Of a stretch of 34,598 nucleotides of DNA, positions 18,601 through 30,585 are shown piece after piece. Numbering within the stretch: the first letter of the stretch is position 1; each line of letters opens with the position of its first letter. The DNA is from Emiliania huxleyi CCMP1516 (lineage: Eukaryota; Haptophyta; Isochrysidales; Noelaerhabdaceae): the NCBI RefSeq assembly GCF_000372725.1, contig NW_005195149.1:111396-145993 (forward strand), given 5' to 3'. Under the pieces are notes generated by a model that had not been told where the DNA came from, did not search any database, and was given only the letters and a program-made list of their open reading frames with translations. Position numbers and translations under genes: made by a program.

Positions 18601-21600
18601 TCGATCGGCCTCGTAATCGTACCCACGAGGTCGCGCTGGATGACCTCGAGGGCGGACGACATAACCGCCTTCGCCTTGTCGGCCAAATTTACGGCCAGCG
18701 TGCACGCGCGTTCCAGGTCGTTCATGTAATTCTCAACCTTGAGCGAGGCGTCGCTCGTGGGTCCCGACTCGAAGAAGGCGCAACCGCTGAGCGCCACGAG
18801 GTTGTCCGCGGTGATCCTCACGCCCGACTCGAGCCCTTGCCCGATGCCCAGGGCGGACTGCAGCAGCCGCTCAACCGAGTCGATGGTGCTGAGAAGCCCG
18901 TCCAGCGCGTTGGAGCCGCGCCTGGTTGCTTTGGAGATTCGGCCCGAGGTCTTTGAGCCAAGGCGAGCAATGGAAGGCAGCTGGAGCGCCTTCACCACCT
19001 TGCCGATATACGGTAGTTTGCCAAACACCTGTAGCACCCTTCGAATGGTGCTGAGCACCCTCGACCAGCCTGAAAGGCGGTCCTCGGCATCAAACAGCGG
19101 GCCCAGCTGGTTGAAGATTGTCGTCGACACCGCGGCGACGCCGCGTAGGACGCTGCGAAGCGCCGCGTCGAAGCGCTTGAAGCCGGGGCCGAGCGCGTCC
19201 ACCGACGCGAGCAGGGCCCGCGCCGGCCGCCCAAAGTCGCTCCACAGCCAGGCCTGGAAGAGGAGGTTCTCGTTTGTGATCTCCTGAACGGCGGCTAGCG
19301 GCCGAAGCCCCAGGTGGGTCGGTGACGCAGCTGCGTAGTCGCGGAAGCCCGCGGCTTGGACCCCTGGGCTTGCGCACTGCTCGTCATCAAAGAGGCACGC
19401 CTTCGCGTTGGTAGTGCCAATGCAAAAGTGAGTGTCCGTTGTATTCTCGTACACCTCCAAGACGCCGTGGTCGGCGCCTCCCAGGAACCACACCCGATGG
19501 AAATCGGCGGCGTCCTCGCCCGGCGTGCACTGCTGCACCGTCAGTCCAGGAGGCGAAACTTCAACGTCACGCTTCAAGCACATGCCGCCGTCCTCTGTCT
19601 TCAGTCTGCGGGATACGTCGGCGCCGTAATGGTAGACCCATTTCGGTGCGCTTGAGCAGGGAACCAACTCGTTGCAATTGCTACCAAGCGTGGTCGGAAG
19701 GCATTCACCCGGGAACCGCTCGGACTCGAGCTTGATCGGTCGCGACTTGTTGTACGTGGACAGCTGGCAGACGCTGTACTGGCGCCACTCGAGGCGGCGG
19801 TCGGGCTGCGAGTCGCACAGTGCAAAGCTCAGATCAGCCGTAAGGCATTCGGTCTCTTGGCCAGCCTTGAGTATACGGCCGCCCTGTCCGAGCGCCATTT
19901 GGGGCCCTGGGGCCGCAACTGTCCCGGGTGGGAATCCCGGATAACCGGGTGAGGCTGCCAGGAGGTTCTCGGGCCAGCAATATGCCCATTGGCCGGCTAA
20001 TGTGCCCGCTGCCTGCCAGCAAAATGGCAACAAGTAGTAGAACCCAAAGTAGTGGTATTGAATTATCGTCACAAATGTCTGCCGGGAGAAGTGGTAGAAC
20101 AGATGCGCGGGCGGTGTGTTGTACTCGTCACGGCCGCGGCTACGAACGTCCTCGCAAGGCTGCAGTGTGACGGGAGGCGTTGTCAAAAAGTCGACTATCA
20201 TATTGTCCGATACCAGTATTTCTGGGAGGACAGGATCGACACACATTGGTTCGTTCGCACCTTGGGAAGTTGGCGCAGTCATAATTAACGGCCTGCTAGC
20301 CAGCCCCCAACTGCCGCTGTCCGTTTCGCAATCGATTAGGAACACACGGTATTCATCGAACGACTGTTGTGGCCTCCGGCTATTCAAGCACTTTGCGCTG
20401 TCGTGAACACTCCGCAATCTGAAGTCCTCGTGCGATGCCTCATTAGTGATGGGCTCCCGCCTGAACAACTGCCGTTTGTCTGTGGTTGAATCGCACTCGG
20501 CAAGAACAAGCTCGTCGCTGCCATCGACAGCGCTGACACAGAGATCGAGGTAGATGAACCGCAGGCTAAACCCTCCCTCGACGTGTTCTTCCAGAACCAG
20601 GTCTTGAGTCTGATAGTTGACTGGCACATCCCCGTTAACGTGGTTAGCAAGGCGCATGTTGACAGGGTCCGCAGTAAGAAAGAAGATACTGAGAAAGTTA
20701 CGGAGCAAGACGTCGTCCAAGGAAGTGCTGGCGACGGTGTATGCGAGCCTCGTTGGCTCTCCCAGCGCCAGTCCGTAGGAGGAAGGCCGCCTCAGGCCCC
20801 AGTCGTGCACGAACGCCCCGCACTCGCTCGTCGACGCGCACGCCGACGCACACTCGCCGTAAGTCAAGCCCGCCACGCTCGCAAAGATCCGTTCCGGCAC
20901 GCCAAACGACGACGGCTGGTTGATGTAGCTCTGGCTGTTCCAGTAGACGTCGATGGTCGGGTCTGGGCAGTCCTGCGCAACCTCGCCCGGCTGGTCCCTA
21001 AACAGTGTGCAGACGCCACCCAGGTCTGGCGCGAGAGTAAAGTGCTGACAGAATGCCGCGGCTTGGCAGATTGCTCGGCACTCAAACCAGGTCTTGCCCC
21101 GGAACGGGCCCAGGTCCGTCATCTGTTCCGTGAGACAGCCGTCCTCTAGCACAACGTAGGGGTTGGGCTTGTAGCGAGGGGCGATGAGGGCCCCCGACTG
21201 AATGTGCATCGGCCTCTCCAGGTCACCGGGTACCAGCAATGTGCAATCACCGCCAATGGCAGCGTTGTCACCATCCACCCGAAGGCTCTGCAGCTGAGCG
21301 CCATCCTCGCGTACGCCAATGTGGAGCGTGTGCTTTCCCGCGGAGAGCATAAGAGGTTCCTCGGTCTCAAGCTCGACCTCAACGAACGAGGTGGCGATGG
21401 AGTCGCTAGATTCGTGGCGCCTCGGAGCACCAGCCCAGCCAGTCCATACGACCCTCTTGTCGTAATCGCCGTCGAACCAGAAGAAGAAGGAGTCGCTGTT
21501 CCCAGCCGAGCACTTTCTGCAGTTGTTCCCTCCGAGGCCACAACACTCGGCCGTCGGATTCCATTCCGCTGCAGCAGTGCCGTACAGACGAACAGGCGTC

Positions 21601-23775
21601 GAGGCGTCCGAGACGTAGAGCTCGAACCGGGCCTGGGCCTGCTGAGGGAAGAGGCCCTGGCCCGTCCCTTCGCTCACGGTGATGTAGTCGTCAACCACCT
21701 CCATTGCGCCGCTGAGCTTTCCGTACGTGGCGGCGTGAACGGAGGAGGGCCGTGTGTGCAAGTACCCAGCGCAATCCGTCTCAAACTTTGCCTCGCATGC
21801 TTGGGCACAGGCGGTTCGGTCCAGGGGAAGCGTCTCTCCGGAAAGGGCCTCGGAGAACCCGGTGTTCTCCAGGTCCACAAAACGGGTAGCAGGCTCCATC
21901 CCGGGCACGAGCGCGCCGTACTCGATGTAGAGGTCCCGCTCGCTGGCTTGGCCTTGGCACTGGTAAAAGTCGGAGACGGAAAAGAGCAGGCAGTCGCCGT
22001 CGCGATCATGCTCCATCGCTTCGCACCGATCGAGAGAGTTGCAGGCCGTCTTGCACGCCTCGAGAGCCATGCCTTTCAATCGCACAATCTCGGAGTTTGC
22101 CGCCACGCAGTACTGCTTGTCAAGTTTGGTCAGCGGGAGACGCGAAAAGTACTCGTACGTCTCCGTCCCCAATGCTGACGCTTGGTGGAAGACTGGATCC
22201 GCATGCAGCGTACACGCCTCGCCATCAAACTGAAAGACGGAGCACTCAAACCAGGCCTCGCAGAGTGCCGCCCCCTCGGCGTTGCTTATGCACGGCTGGC
22301 TGAGGTTGGTCCCGCTCGATGCCAACGCGCGACTTTGTGGAAGCGCCGTGAAGTCGGCGCGCACGAAACCAAGTACCGAAGAAGATTCCTCGCTTGACGC
22401 GCTGCACTCGACCAGCCTCGCCGGTTTCTGTATCAGCTCGCAATCAAACCCATCGCGGCTTGCAAGGAATCCCGCGCAGCCCGCTGTGGCGTTCATGCCC
22501 GGCGCCGCGCGGTCGGCGGCGGCACTGATCGCGGAGCAGGTCGCTTCGCATTCGTAAGAGGAGGTCGCGTTTGTCACGGGCCGCACGATGACACTGTCGT
22601 GATCAAAGCACAGGCCCTGCGAGGTAATGTCGGTGTACTCCTGCGTGGCGAACGCGGAGAACCTCTCGTACGATACAAAGGTGCGCCCTTCCGGCGGTTC
22701 GCATCCGTCTGTGACGAGCCACGAGTCGATCGAGAAGAGGTGACATTCCCTCCCGACGTGACTGTACATCCCGCATTCGGCAAGCGTCTGGCAGAGCACG
22801 GCACACTGCCAATGGCGAAGGTACAACCGCTCTGATCCTCCAAAGATCCCGAGGCGGGCCTCGTCGTTTGCACAGAGCCCCGGCAGCAGCAACTCGGCGA
22901 AAGGAACCGTGCCACTGATCTTGCGTTGAACGACGTCGGCTGTTGCGTTGCTCGGCACGAGGTCCGGGTAGATCGCGCATCTGCGGGTCAGCACGTCGTA
23001 CGAGTAGCGCCGGCAGCCCTCAAACGCCGAGCAAAAGCGGTCGCAGCCGCCGTCGGGTAGGATGACGGAAGCTAGAGCCCCGTCGCAAGGGATCAGCTGA
23101 TACTTGCTGTCGTTGGGTCTCTTATCGCCTCCGCATTTCGACTTGGCAGGAAAGCAACAGCCGTTAGGCGCGATGCTTAGCTCCGCGCAATCGCTCGCCA
23201 GACGGGAGCATGCCTCCTTACACTGCGCGAGCGACATGTGGCACCAGCGCCAGCCATTGTTTGGATCAAGAGCCCAGCTGCCGCCATACTCCGCGGCGAT
23301 GACGTCGCCGGCGATCTGCGTGTAGCCCGCCTGGCCCGGGTGCTCGGGACCGCACCAGCGCTCGCCGGCCGGAGCACCTTCCCAACAGAGCTCAAGGCTC
23401 TGCGGTATCGACTCGTTGAGGAGCTCGCTCTCCGAGAAGGGTTCATACACGTACTCTGTATGCTTGACAAATGCCGCGATGGGCGCAGGGCCTGCCGCAA
23501 GTCTAGGCCGGACGTCAAACGAAGACCCGCCCAGAATGAGCGTGCACGTGTCGTCCTCGAACTCTGCAGCCTCGCACGCCACGCGGTTACCGCACTCCTC
23601 CAAGCATCCGACCAAGGACGTTTCGTTTGATGCTGCTCGTTGGTAGCGGAAGCTAATCCGTCCACTTGCGGCCACGGGCAGAAACTCGCGTAACTGCAGG
23701 AGCGCGACCTCACTGTCAACCTGGACAATGGCCCGCACGCGAGTGTCCGGATCGCATCTGGCTGATGGTGCTGCT

Positions 23776-23824
<49 letters not shown>

Positions 23825-26800
23825 CTGCTGTCAAAGCTGCACCGCCGTACAAATCGCAGCCAATGAAAACAGCGTTGTCGCCATCCACCCGAAGGCTCTG
23901 CAGCTGAGCGCCATCCTCGCGTACGCCAATATGGAGCGTGTGCTTTCCCGCGGAGAGCATAAGAGGTTCCTCGGTCTCAAGCTCGACCTCAACGAACGAG
24001 GTGGCGATGGAGTCGCTAGATTCGTGGCGCCTCGGAGCACCAGCCCAGCCAGTCCATACGACCCTCTTGTCGTAATCGCCGTCGAACCAGAAGAAGAAGG
24101 AGTCGCTGTTCCCAGCCGAGCACTTTCTGCAATTGTTCCCTCCGAGGCCACAACACTCGGCCGTCGGATTCCATTCCGCTGCAGCAGTGCCGTACAGACG
24201 AACAGGCGTCGAGGCGTCCGAGACGTAGAGCTCGAACCGGGCCTGGGCCTGCTGAGGGAAGAGGCCCTGGCCCGTCCCTTCGCTCACGGTGATGTAGTCG
24301 TCAACCACCTTCATTGCGCCGCTGCGCCTCCCGTATGTGGCGGCGATCGTCGCGGAGGCACGCTCAACTGCGGAATCACAGAGCGGATGAATGTCGCAGA
24401 GGAGGCGGCAGTCTGAGATTCCGAGCTCGTTAGGCACAGCCAGCGGCGACGCCCCGGCTACCAAGCAGGCGTCCACGTCGACGTAGGTGCCGCGCGCCCC
24501 CACGCTGGCAGGCGGCTGCAGCGTGTGCGTTGGCAGTGCGCATGGCAAGGCCATGGCCTCGCTGTCGAGCAAAGCGCACTCGCGAACGGGGCGGCTCGCG
24601 TTGTACGGCACCTCGTAGCGGAACGCCTCGCACTCACCGAGCAGGAGGCACGCTGCCTTGCATCCACTTTCAGAGGTTACATCATAGACCTCCCCGCCGG
24701 TGCCGCCGAGGCAAGTGGTATTTTGCGGGGCCGTGTGGCCAAAGTCGAGCGTGGAGGCTCCCAGCACCAGCCCGGTGCCCGGCGGTGCCCCCGGCGAGCA
24801 ACCCACGCCCAAAAAGATTTGGAAGTAGACGCGATCGTTGAACAGGGTGCAGATCGCGTTGTTGAGCTGAAACGCGACGCAATACTCCGACGAGTCGCAC
24901 AGGACCTCGCACTGAAACGGAGTCTGAACCTGGGCGACCTCGTCAATGACAGGTGCCGAGCCGTACGGGAACGGCGCCTGAAGAGGTACGAGGCAGTCCG
25001 TTGTGGCCAGGTCGCCAAAGACTGGAAACCGATCCGGCAAGAAGACAAAAGATTCGATGGCGGACTGCGGCGGGCACACTACAGTGCCGTTGCCCCGGGT
25101 CGAGAAGAAGGTGCACTCCTTAGTCAAAGGATGAAAGTCGAACCCGAGGCACTGCGAGGAGGCGAGGGAGAGTGGGTGAGAAGGCGGGGCGGGCAGCGGG
25201 AGGGCTGGGCGGAATTCACCGTGAAGCCGAAGACGCTTTTGCACAGGATGCTGCACGCTCCTTGGGAGCCGGAGAAGGTGCGCCCAAGCTCCTCTCGCCC
25301 AGCTAGGCAGACTTTCCCCAGCTGCATGAAATCGCCGTCTTGTTTCGTCGGATCGCTTCCCGGGTCCGCGACCCAGTACGTTCGCTCCTCCGAGCCCGCG
25401 CACGACTCCGCCAGAGCAGAGTCATAGAGCACGCACTCTGTCGCCTCCCACCTGAGCAGCGCACAGTCTTCCACGTAAGTGCAAAGAGCTTGGCATTCCC
25501 GCAGCGTTGCCACGGATGGGATGCTCGCGATATGCGTCGCTGCTGCGGGGCACCATCCGACCGCGGTCGACAGGTTGTAAAATGTCATGTGCTCAGACGT
25601 CGCCGTGAGAAGGATGCCGCTAGCGCTGGAGCAGTTGAATGCGCAGACGTCGCTTGCGCACAGTAGGCAAATTGGAACGGACGGAGAAGCGTCCGTCTCG
25701 TCGTCGTCGTCATCCGTCTCGTCGTCAAACCAGAAGCCGGGGCAGTAATCGGCATCATCGCAGGCTTGCTCGCAGCCACTGAGCGTGTCGGCGGGGTCGA
25801 GTTGGTTCATTCCGCCCTGCTCAGCCCCGGTAACACAGAACGGGTGCGAAGTGCGTTCCAACACCTCAACGTAGTTTCGCTCGACGTCCATCATGTCGAG
25901 GTAATCGAGGGACGGCAGTGCATCAACGCTGTCGAGTGACAATCCGAGCGTTCTCATCGATTTGGCGGTCGTGGCGTTCAAGCTCGCACCGGCGCTGAGG
26001 GTGCAATACTCGATCACGAGCGGAGGCGCGCCGCCGACATGGACAACCCGCGTCGACTCGAGCAAACGCGAGCTCGTGATTTCCACCTGGAACGCCTCAG
26101 CCGTTGCGTCGACCGAGGTGCCGTAAAAAGTGCAGCCCTCGGCGACAAGCGAGCCTCCGTCGGCGACCGTGAGCTTCGAGTTGCGGAACGTGACTCCGAG
26201 CACCTCCAGTGTGCCGTAAATGGTGATGTGTCCATCGGTCAGCTCCGCCGAGAGGCCCTCCTCCCAGCCCAGCACCACCCGCCTGTTGTGCGGAACCGAG
26301 AATACCCGGTCGCCGACGCGAGCGCTCTGGTTCCCAGCCGGCGGCTGCGCAAGGCTCAAGGAGCGAGAGTTCTCAGTCCCCGCGAGCTCCAGGGCAACGT
26401 ACTCGCTGATTGTCGGCACAACCTCCAGACGCTGCTCCCACTGAGGGTCGCTGTAATTGTAATCGATCCGCGGCACTTGGTATGTGCAATTTTCAGCGCC
26501 GTTGACCGTGTAGTTCGAGAGCGCCACCTCCGTCACGGCGGCGCACGGGCCAGACGCACTGGCGAGCTCCTCAATGTCCAGCTGCCAGATGTGCTCCTGT
26601 GAGAAGTAGAGGCAGTCGCCAGACGCGTGAGGCGCGCAAAACATTGGGCAATCAAACAAGGCGTTCGCCTCCAGGGCAGCGATTGGCTGTCCGAATCTCA
26701 CAAGACGGATCGATTGGATGCAGACGTGCGGAAGCGGGCTCTCGTTCGTGGCCAAGTAGATTGAAAACTCGCTGGGCAGGTACTCAGCCTCTGCAGAGAA

Positions 26801-29800
26801 GACAGGCGCCTCCCACGCACGAGGGTCGTCCGTGCGCTTAACAAGCACAGGCTCGTCGCCGGCGCCGTCTAGTTGCTCCACGTGGATTCCGAGCTCGCTG
26901 CGGACGTCTGAAATGTGCACTATCAACTTGGTGTCGGCTTTGCTAGAAGAATGGATCCATCGGGTGAGGCGGTCGCAGCCAGAAGAGAAGCCAAAGTCGA
27001 CCCGCAGATCACGGGGCCCGGTGTATGGGCCGTCGGACGCACTGGCCAAAATTAGCCCGTCCGGTGCCGGCGTAACAAGCACCGACGAGCAATCTGCGAA
27101 CTCGCCGGGCTCGAGCTTGACCAGCGGGTGGACCTGGATGCTCTTCACAACGAGAGCTGAAGAGCCGTTGTTGATCACGTGCAGCCGAGACGGAAGAACT
27201 TCCAACGCGTCGAGCTCGTACGTGCACTGACCTTGCCCGCACGTGGCAAGTAGGTCGGCGTCGGTGAGCCACCGCGACCCAGCGAGGGGAAAGTTGTCAA
27301 GGCCAACCTGGAAGGCGTGCTCGTTGGGGCGCTCGCCCGCAACAATGAGAGCAAAATGGCCTCCTCGACGGCCATACAGTTCACCACGTAGCAGCTCGTT
27401 CTCCCCCGTGGCATTGAAGCCGCCCGGCAAAGCGAGCTCGCAATTTGAGCATGAGCTGGCCGGAATGAGCTGCCCAGTGGCTTCCGCTAGCTGAAAGGCA
27501 GCGAAGGACGCAAACGCCTGCGCCACGCGCCGCCCCTGCACAACGTCGACTCGAGAGAAGGGCGGTTCGCGCCTGGTCTTGGCACAGAGCGCAGCTCCAG
27601 TCTTGTCGCAGCGGCCCGCGGCGCACCAGTCGCCCGAGGCGGTCCATGCAGCCGTCGGGGCCACCCCATCTCGGGCGAGGCGATTGGCGATCTGGAGTGC
27701 GGGAGCGCCCAGCGTTGCCACGTCCGCCAGTTCTGCGTAATCCTCGGCGCACCTCTGCATGGCGTCGTCCCGCGTTGCGAGCGCCTCGTCGAAGAACCCC
27801 ACGCACGGCCCGCCATCGTGGCTGGCAGAGTACCCTTCGGGGCACGTGGAATAGAAGACCGTGGTGTCCTCTAACTCAACACGGCCTGCGTCGCCCACAA
27901 TCTCGACGGCGCCATCCTCGCTGTCAAAGCTCTCAATGTTTAACAGACTTAGGCGCCCGTCGACTTCGATTCGGCCCGCAAAAGTTGCCAAGTCCTCGAG
28001 TACCAAGTGCGCGCCAACGGCCACGCTAATGCTGCCCACAAGTTTGCCCTCGCCGTCGTCTCCGCCGATGATGTGGAGAGGGAAAGTGGATGAAGGAATT
28101 TCGAGATCGCCGACGTCGAGGAGCCGCGAAGGCAGGCTCGTGAGATTGACTTTGACAACCACGCTGTCTTGCTGGCCCGATCGGCTGAGGATTTCCAGCG
28201 CCTCGGACGCATCACTCGGGAAGTAGGCGCAGTCGCAACTTGCTGCTGGGCACTTGAAATCGGGAGTCTTGCAGTAGCCAGCGTATGTGGGGTAGCTGGC
28301 GTAGATTGGGTTGGGAACGCAGTTCGCACACTCGCATTCGCCGCATTTCTCAGGGCCGCTATTGGCGTCGAAGGCGTCAAACACACCATCGCCGTCCGCA
28401 TCTTTGGTGTTGCTTTCGAACCGATCAAGGACGCCGTCGCCGTCGGCATCACCAAAGCCCTCCTCGACGTCGGGGATGCCGTCGCCGTCCGAATCGAGAG
28501 GCGAGGGGGCAGGCGGATGGACCGAAACCGGCTCTGAGTGACACAAACCGGCTCCGCAGACAGCAGCGACGATGCTGGTCCCGATAAGTAGCACGGACAG
28601 AACGATGATTGCGAGCCACATCCGCCGCACTGCGCGCTCCGAAGTCCACCCGCAGAAGCCTGGCGTCTCCGCAATCTCAGGCATCTGCTCTGTTCTGGCA
28701 GGCTCTGGCGGCGACGGCGGCGGCGATGCAACGTGCTGCTCGGACGTCGACCGCGCGGCCTCATCCAGTGACGGCGGCGACGGCGGATCAGGCGCGCGGG
28801 TCACCTTTGACGAATTGCGGCGCATCACTACGGCCCCGGCGATGAGAGCGCCGATCGGCAGCACGCCCCAAGAGAGCCACGAGAACGCGCTGGGCGCATG
28901 AAAGGAGCCCACGGGCGCCGCGGCCGCGCCGGGGAAGCACGCGGCGGCGGCGAGGCAGACGGCTGCGGACGAGCCCGCTCCGCGAGCCCCCCTTCCGCTC
29001 GCCGCGGTCGGCCAGGAGGCGCCGCAAGCGATGGCGAGGAGGATGAGCACGAGGGCGGGCAAAAGAAGCGGCGAGCAGCTCACGAGCGAGGACGCCTTCG
29101 AGGCGACGGCGGGCGAGAAGGCCGAGGACGCCGCCGAGGCGACGGAGGCCGCCGAGGCGACGGCAGACGAGAAGGCCGAGGCCACCGCCGTCGGGCTAGG
29201 CACGGCGGGCGCGCAGCGGCCAAAGGCGGGGAGGCAGACGAGGAGCAGCCACCGGAAGGCGCTCGCGGCCTTCGTGTAGCCGCCCCGCACGCAGTCGGCC
29301 GCCGTGCCAGCGCCGGCGCCGCACGTGCCAGCGGCGAATGGCGCCTTGCCGGACGTGGTCTGCGGCTCGCGGCGCCGGTCCGCCGACTTGCAAGGCGGCG
29401 TCTGCGGCCCGCCGCGCGGCTTCGGTCGCCGGTGCGAGCCGTGGCCGCGGCCCTTTGCCTTGCCAGACTTGCGCCTGCCCTTTGCCTTGCCAGACTTGCG
29501 CCTGCCCTTTGCCTTGCCAGACTTGCGCCTGCCCTTGCCAAACGTGGGGTTGTTGCGGCAGCGCATGGCCTTGCGCCGGCACTTGCACCCGCACCCCGAC
29601 CGCTCGGCGTCCAGCTTCGCCCGCTGTATCTTGGTGAGCAAGATCGCGGCCATCGCCTTGTCGCGCACGGCGAGATAGTACTCGCGTGACGCGGCGTCGG
29701 CCTGCCCCGCGCCCGCGACCGCGCCAAGGGGCTTGGGCGCCACGGGCGCAATGCCGCCGGAGGTGGGGACTCCCGGCGACGGCGACTTCTTGCCGTCGGC

Positions 29801-30585
29801 GGGCGTAGCCTGGTAGACGACGCTCTCGCCCAGCCGGCGGACTGCAGCCTCGACGCCGTCCACATAGCCCGGTCCGGAGCCGCTGCGGGCCGACGCGGGC
29901 CCGCTCTTCCTCACCTCCTTCGGCGTGGGCAGGCCCGGGTAGCAGGTGGTGTCCTGCAAAGCGCGATAGGGGCACACGGGAAGGGAGATTATTACCGGTG
30001 GGAGAGCGAGGAGTGCCAGGAGAGAATGCTGCGGCGCGCTCACCGCTGGGTCGGGCGTGTTGGAAACGGTCTTGGCCGGCTTCTCGACCTCCTTGGCAGC
30101 CTCCTCGGCGACGACCTCCTGAGCGACGGGCGCCTCATCGGCGACTGCCTCCACGGCGGCGGACACCTCGCCGGCGGCGGACTTGGTGGTCGCCTCCTCG
30201 GTGGCGGACTCCTCGGTGGCGGCGCCCTCCTCGGTGGCGGCGGACTTGGCGGCGGCCTCCTCGGCGGCGGCCTCCTCGGCGGCGGACACCTCGGTGGCGA
30301 CCTCCTCCTTCACGACGACGTTGTTCTTGACGCCGCACGCCTGGGCGAGGGATACGCAGATGTTCGGAGAGACCGGAGGGACAATGACGATCCTGGCGTG
30401 CGCACGCGCACCTCAGCTCCGAGGAGCGAAGGCGACAGCGACGTGATGCCGGCCTTGACGGAAGCCGTCAGCCCGAGCTCGGTCTGAACCTGGGCCCTCT
30501 CTTCGGTTTCATTGAAGTCGACCATGTAGCGCCTTTCGGCCGACGCTGGCGGCTCCCATTTTTGGGCCCTCTCCTGTAAGGGCAT
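15687..30585 (-). CDS. Giant multidomain lectin/PAN-type surface protein, about 4,890 residues
   Basis: Exon 1 30585..30412 (MPLQERAQKWEPP), intron 30411..30341, exon to 30044, in-frame 90-nt intron 30043..29954, long exon to 25220, 68-nt intron 25219..25152, last exon 25151..15687 (TGA). Approximate residues: Ala/Glu-rich 60-155; basic RRKSGKAKG repeats near 310-340; hydrophobic segments near 388, 451, 512 and a clear span 602-627; Asp-rich DxDGDG calcium-type repeats 642-690; C-type-lectin-like 859-955; beta-helix-like and Cys-rich PAN/apple-like modules through about 3200; carbohydrate-binding-like module 2004-2163 and its twin 2874-3033; beta-trefoil lectin-like 3249-3353 and 3488-3624; helical region 3690-4090; SPPPSPSTPPSPP hinge near 4300; C-terminal module to 4889. 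A cell-surface or secreted adhesive/matrix role is inference. The part before 28830 (MRRNSSKV) could be a separate upstream gene. Confidence 0.75.
19485..20610 (-). other. Beta-trefoil lectin-like segments of the giant protein
   Basis: Two blocks carry repeated small-domain patterns typical of R-type (beta-trefoil) lectins: DLCVSAVDGSDELVLAEC with KCLNSRRPQQS and DCETDSGSWGL, and later ECLTADLSFALCDSQPDRR with MCLKRDVEVSP and VQQCTPGE. This fold binds galactose-type sugars. Here it is only a lectin-like module of a large protein. Confidence 0.5.
21260..21717 (-). repeat. Duplicated carbohydrate-binding-like module, copy A
   Basis: 458 bp matching 23870-24327 with about four substitutions by eye, at a constant offset of 2,610 bp (870 codons), both in the coding frame. 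Residues include VVDDYITVSEGTGQG, ECCGLGGNNCRKCSAG, DSFFFWFDGDYD and LSAGKHTLHIGVREDGAQL. This resembles CBM6/galactose-binding-type beta-sandwich modules with an REDG signature. Confidence 0.9.
23759..23832 (-). repeat. CTG/CAG microsatellite in coding sequence
   Basis: Interrupted GCTGCTGTT repeats; on the coding strand they give an Ala/Thr run between modules of the giant protein. Likely length-variable. Confidence 0.85.
23870..24327 (-). repeat. Duplicated carbohydrate-binding-like module, copy B
   Basis: Near-identical partner of 21260-21717. Its lower-coordinate edge abuts the CTG-repeat tract at 23759-23832. The flanks of the two copies are unrelated. Confidence 0.9.
25152..25219 (-). 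other. 68-nt GT-AG intron of the giant gene
   Basis: Donor ACG|GTGAATTCC at 25219, acceptor CTCGCAG|TGCCTC at 25152. It joins SVFGFT to CLGFDFHPLT in phase 0, completing a Cys-rich PAN-like module and uniting the two very long frames into one gene. Confidence 0.8.
28359..28500 (-). other. Thrombospondin-type-3-like calcium-binding repeats
   Basis: Three successive DxDGDGxxD units (DSDGDGIPDVEEG, DADGDGVLDRFES, DADGDGVFDAFDA) just outside the membrane span. In thrombospondins such repeats wrap around calcium ions. Confidence 0.75.
28545..28622 (-). other. Membrane span of the giant protein
   Basis: Encodes WLAIIVLSVLLIGTSIVAA, preceded by Arg residues (AVRRM) and followed by the Cys-rich and calcium-type extracellular part. 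This fits a signal anchor with the long C-terminal side outside the cell. Confidence 0.7.
29451..29531 (-). repeat. 27-bp tandem repeat, three copies
   Basis: Three exact copies of a 27-bp unit (starts CCCTTTGCCTTGCCAG) at 29451-29477, 29478-29504 and 29505-29531. It encodes the nine-residue unit RRKSGKAKG near the basic, Cys-containing N-terminal part of the giant protein. Confidence 0.9.
29954..30043 (-). other. 90-nt in-frame intron of the giant gene
   Basis: GTGAGC donor and CTTTGCAG acceptor with no stop and length divisible by three. If retained it adds 30 residues of hydrophobic, Pro/Leu-rich sequence. Confidence 0.6.
30341..30411 (-). other. 71-nt first intron of the giant gene
   Basis: GAG|GTGCGC donor and TCGCCCAG|GCG acceptor, phase 0. 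It links a short ATG-initiated exon to the long frame, which has no ATG near its start. Confidence 0.55.

Noticed and set aside
24525..25427. 300-codon plus-strand frame
   Set aside because: Antisense to clearly Cys-patterned coding sequence of the giant gene.
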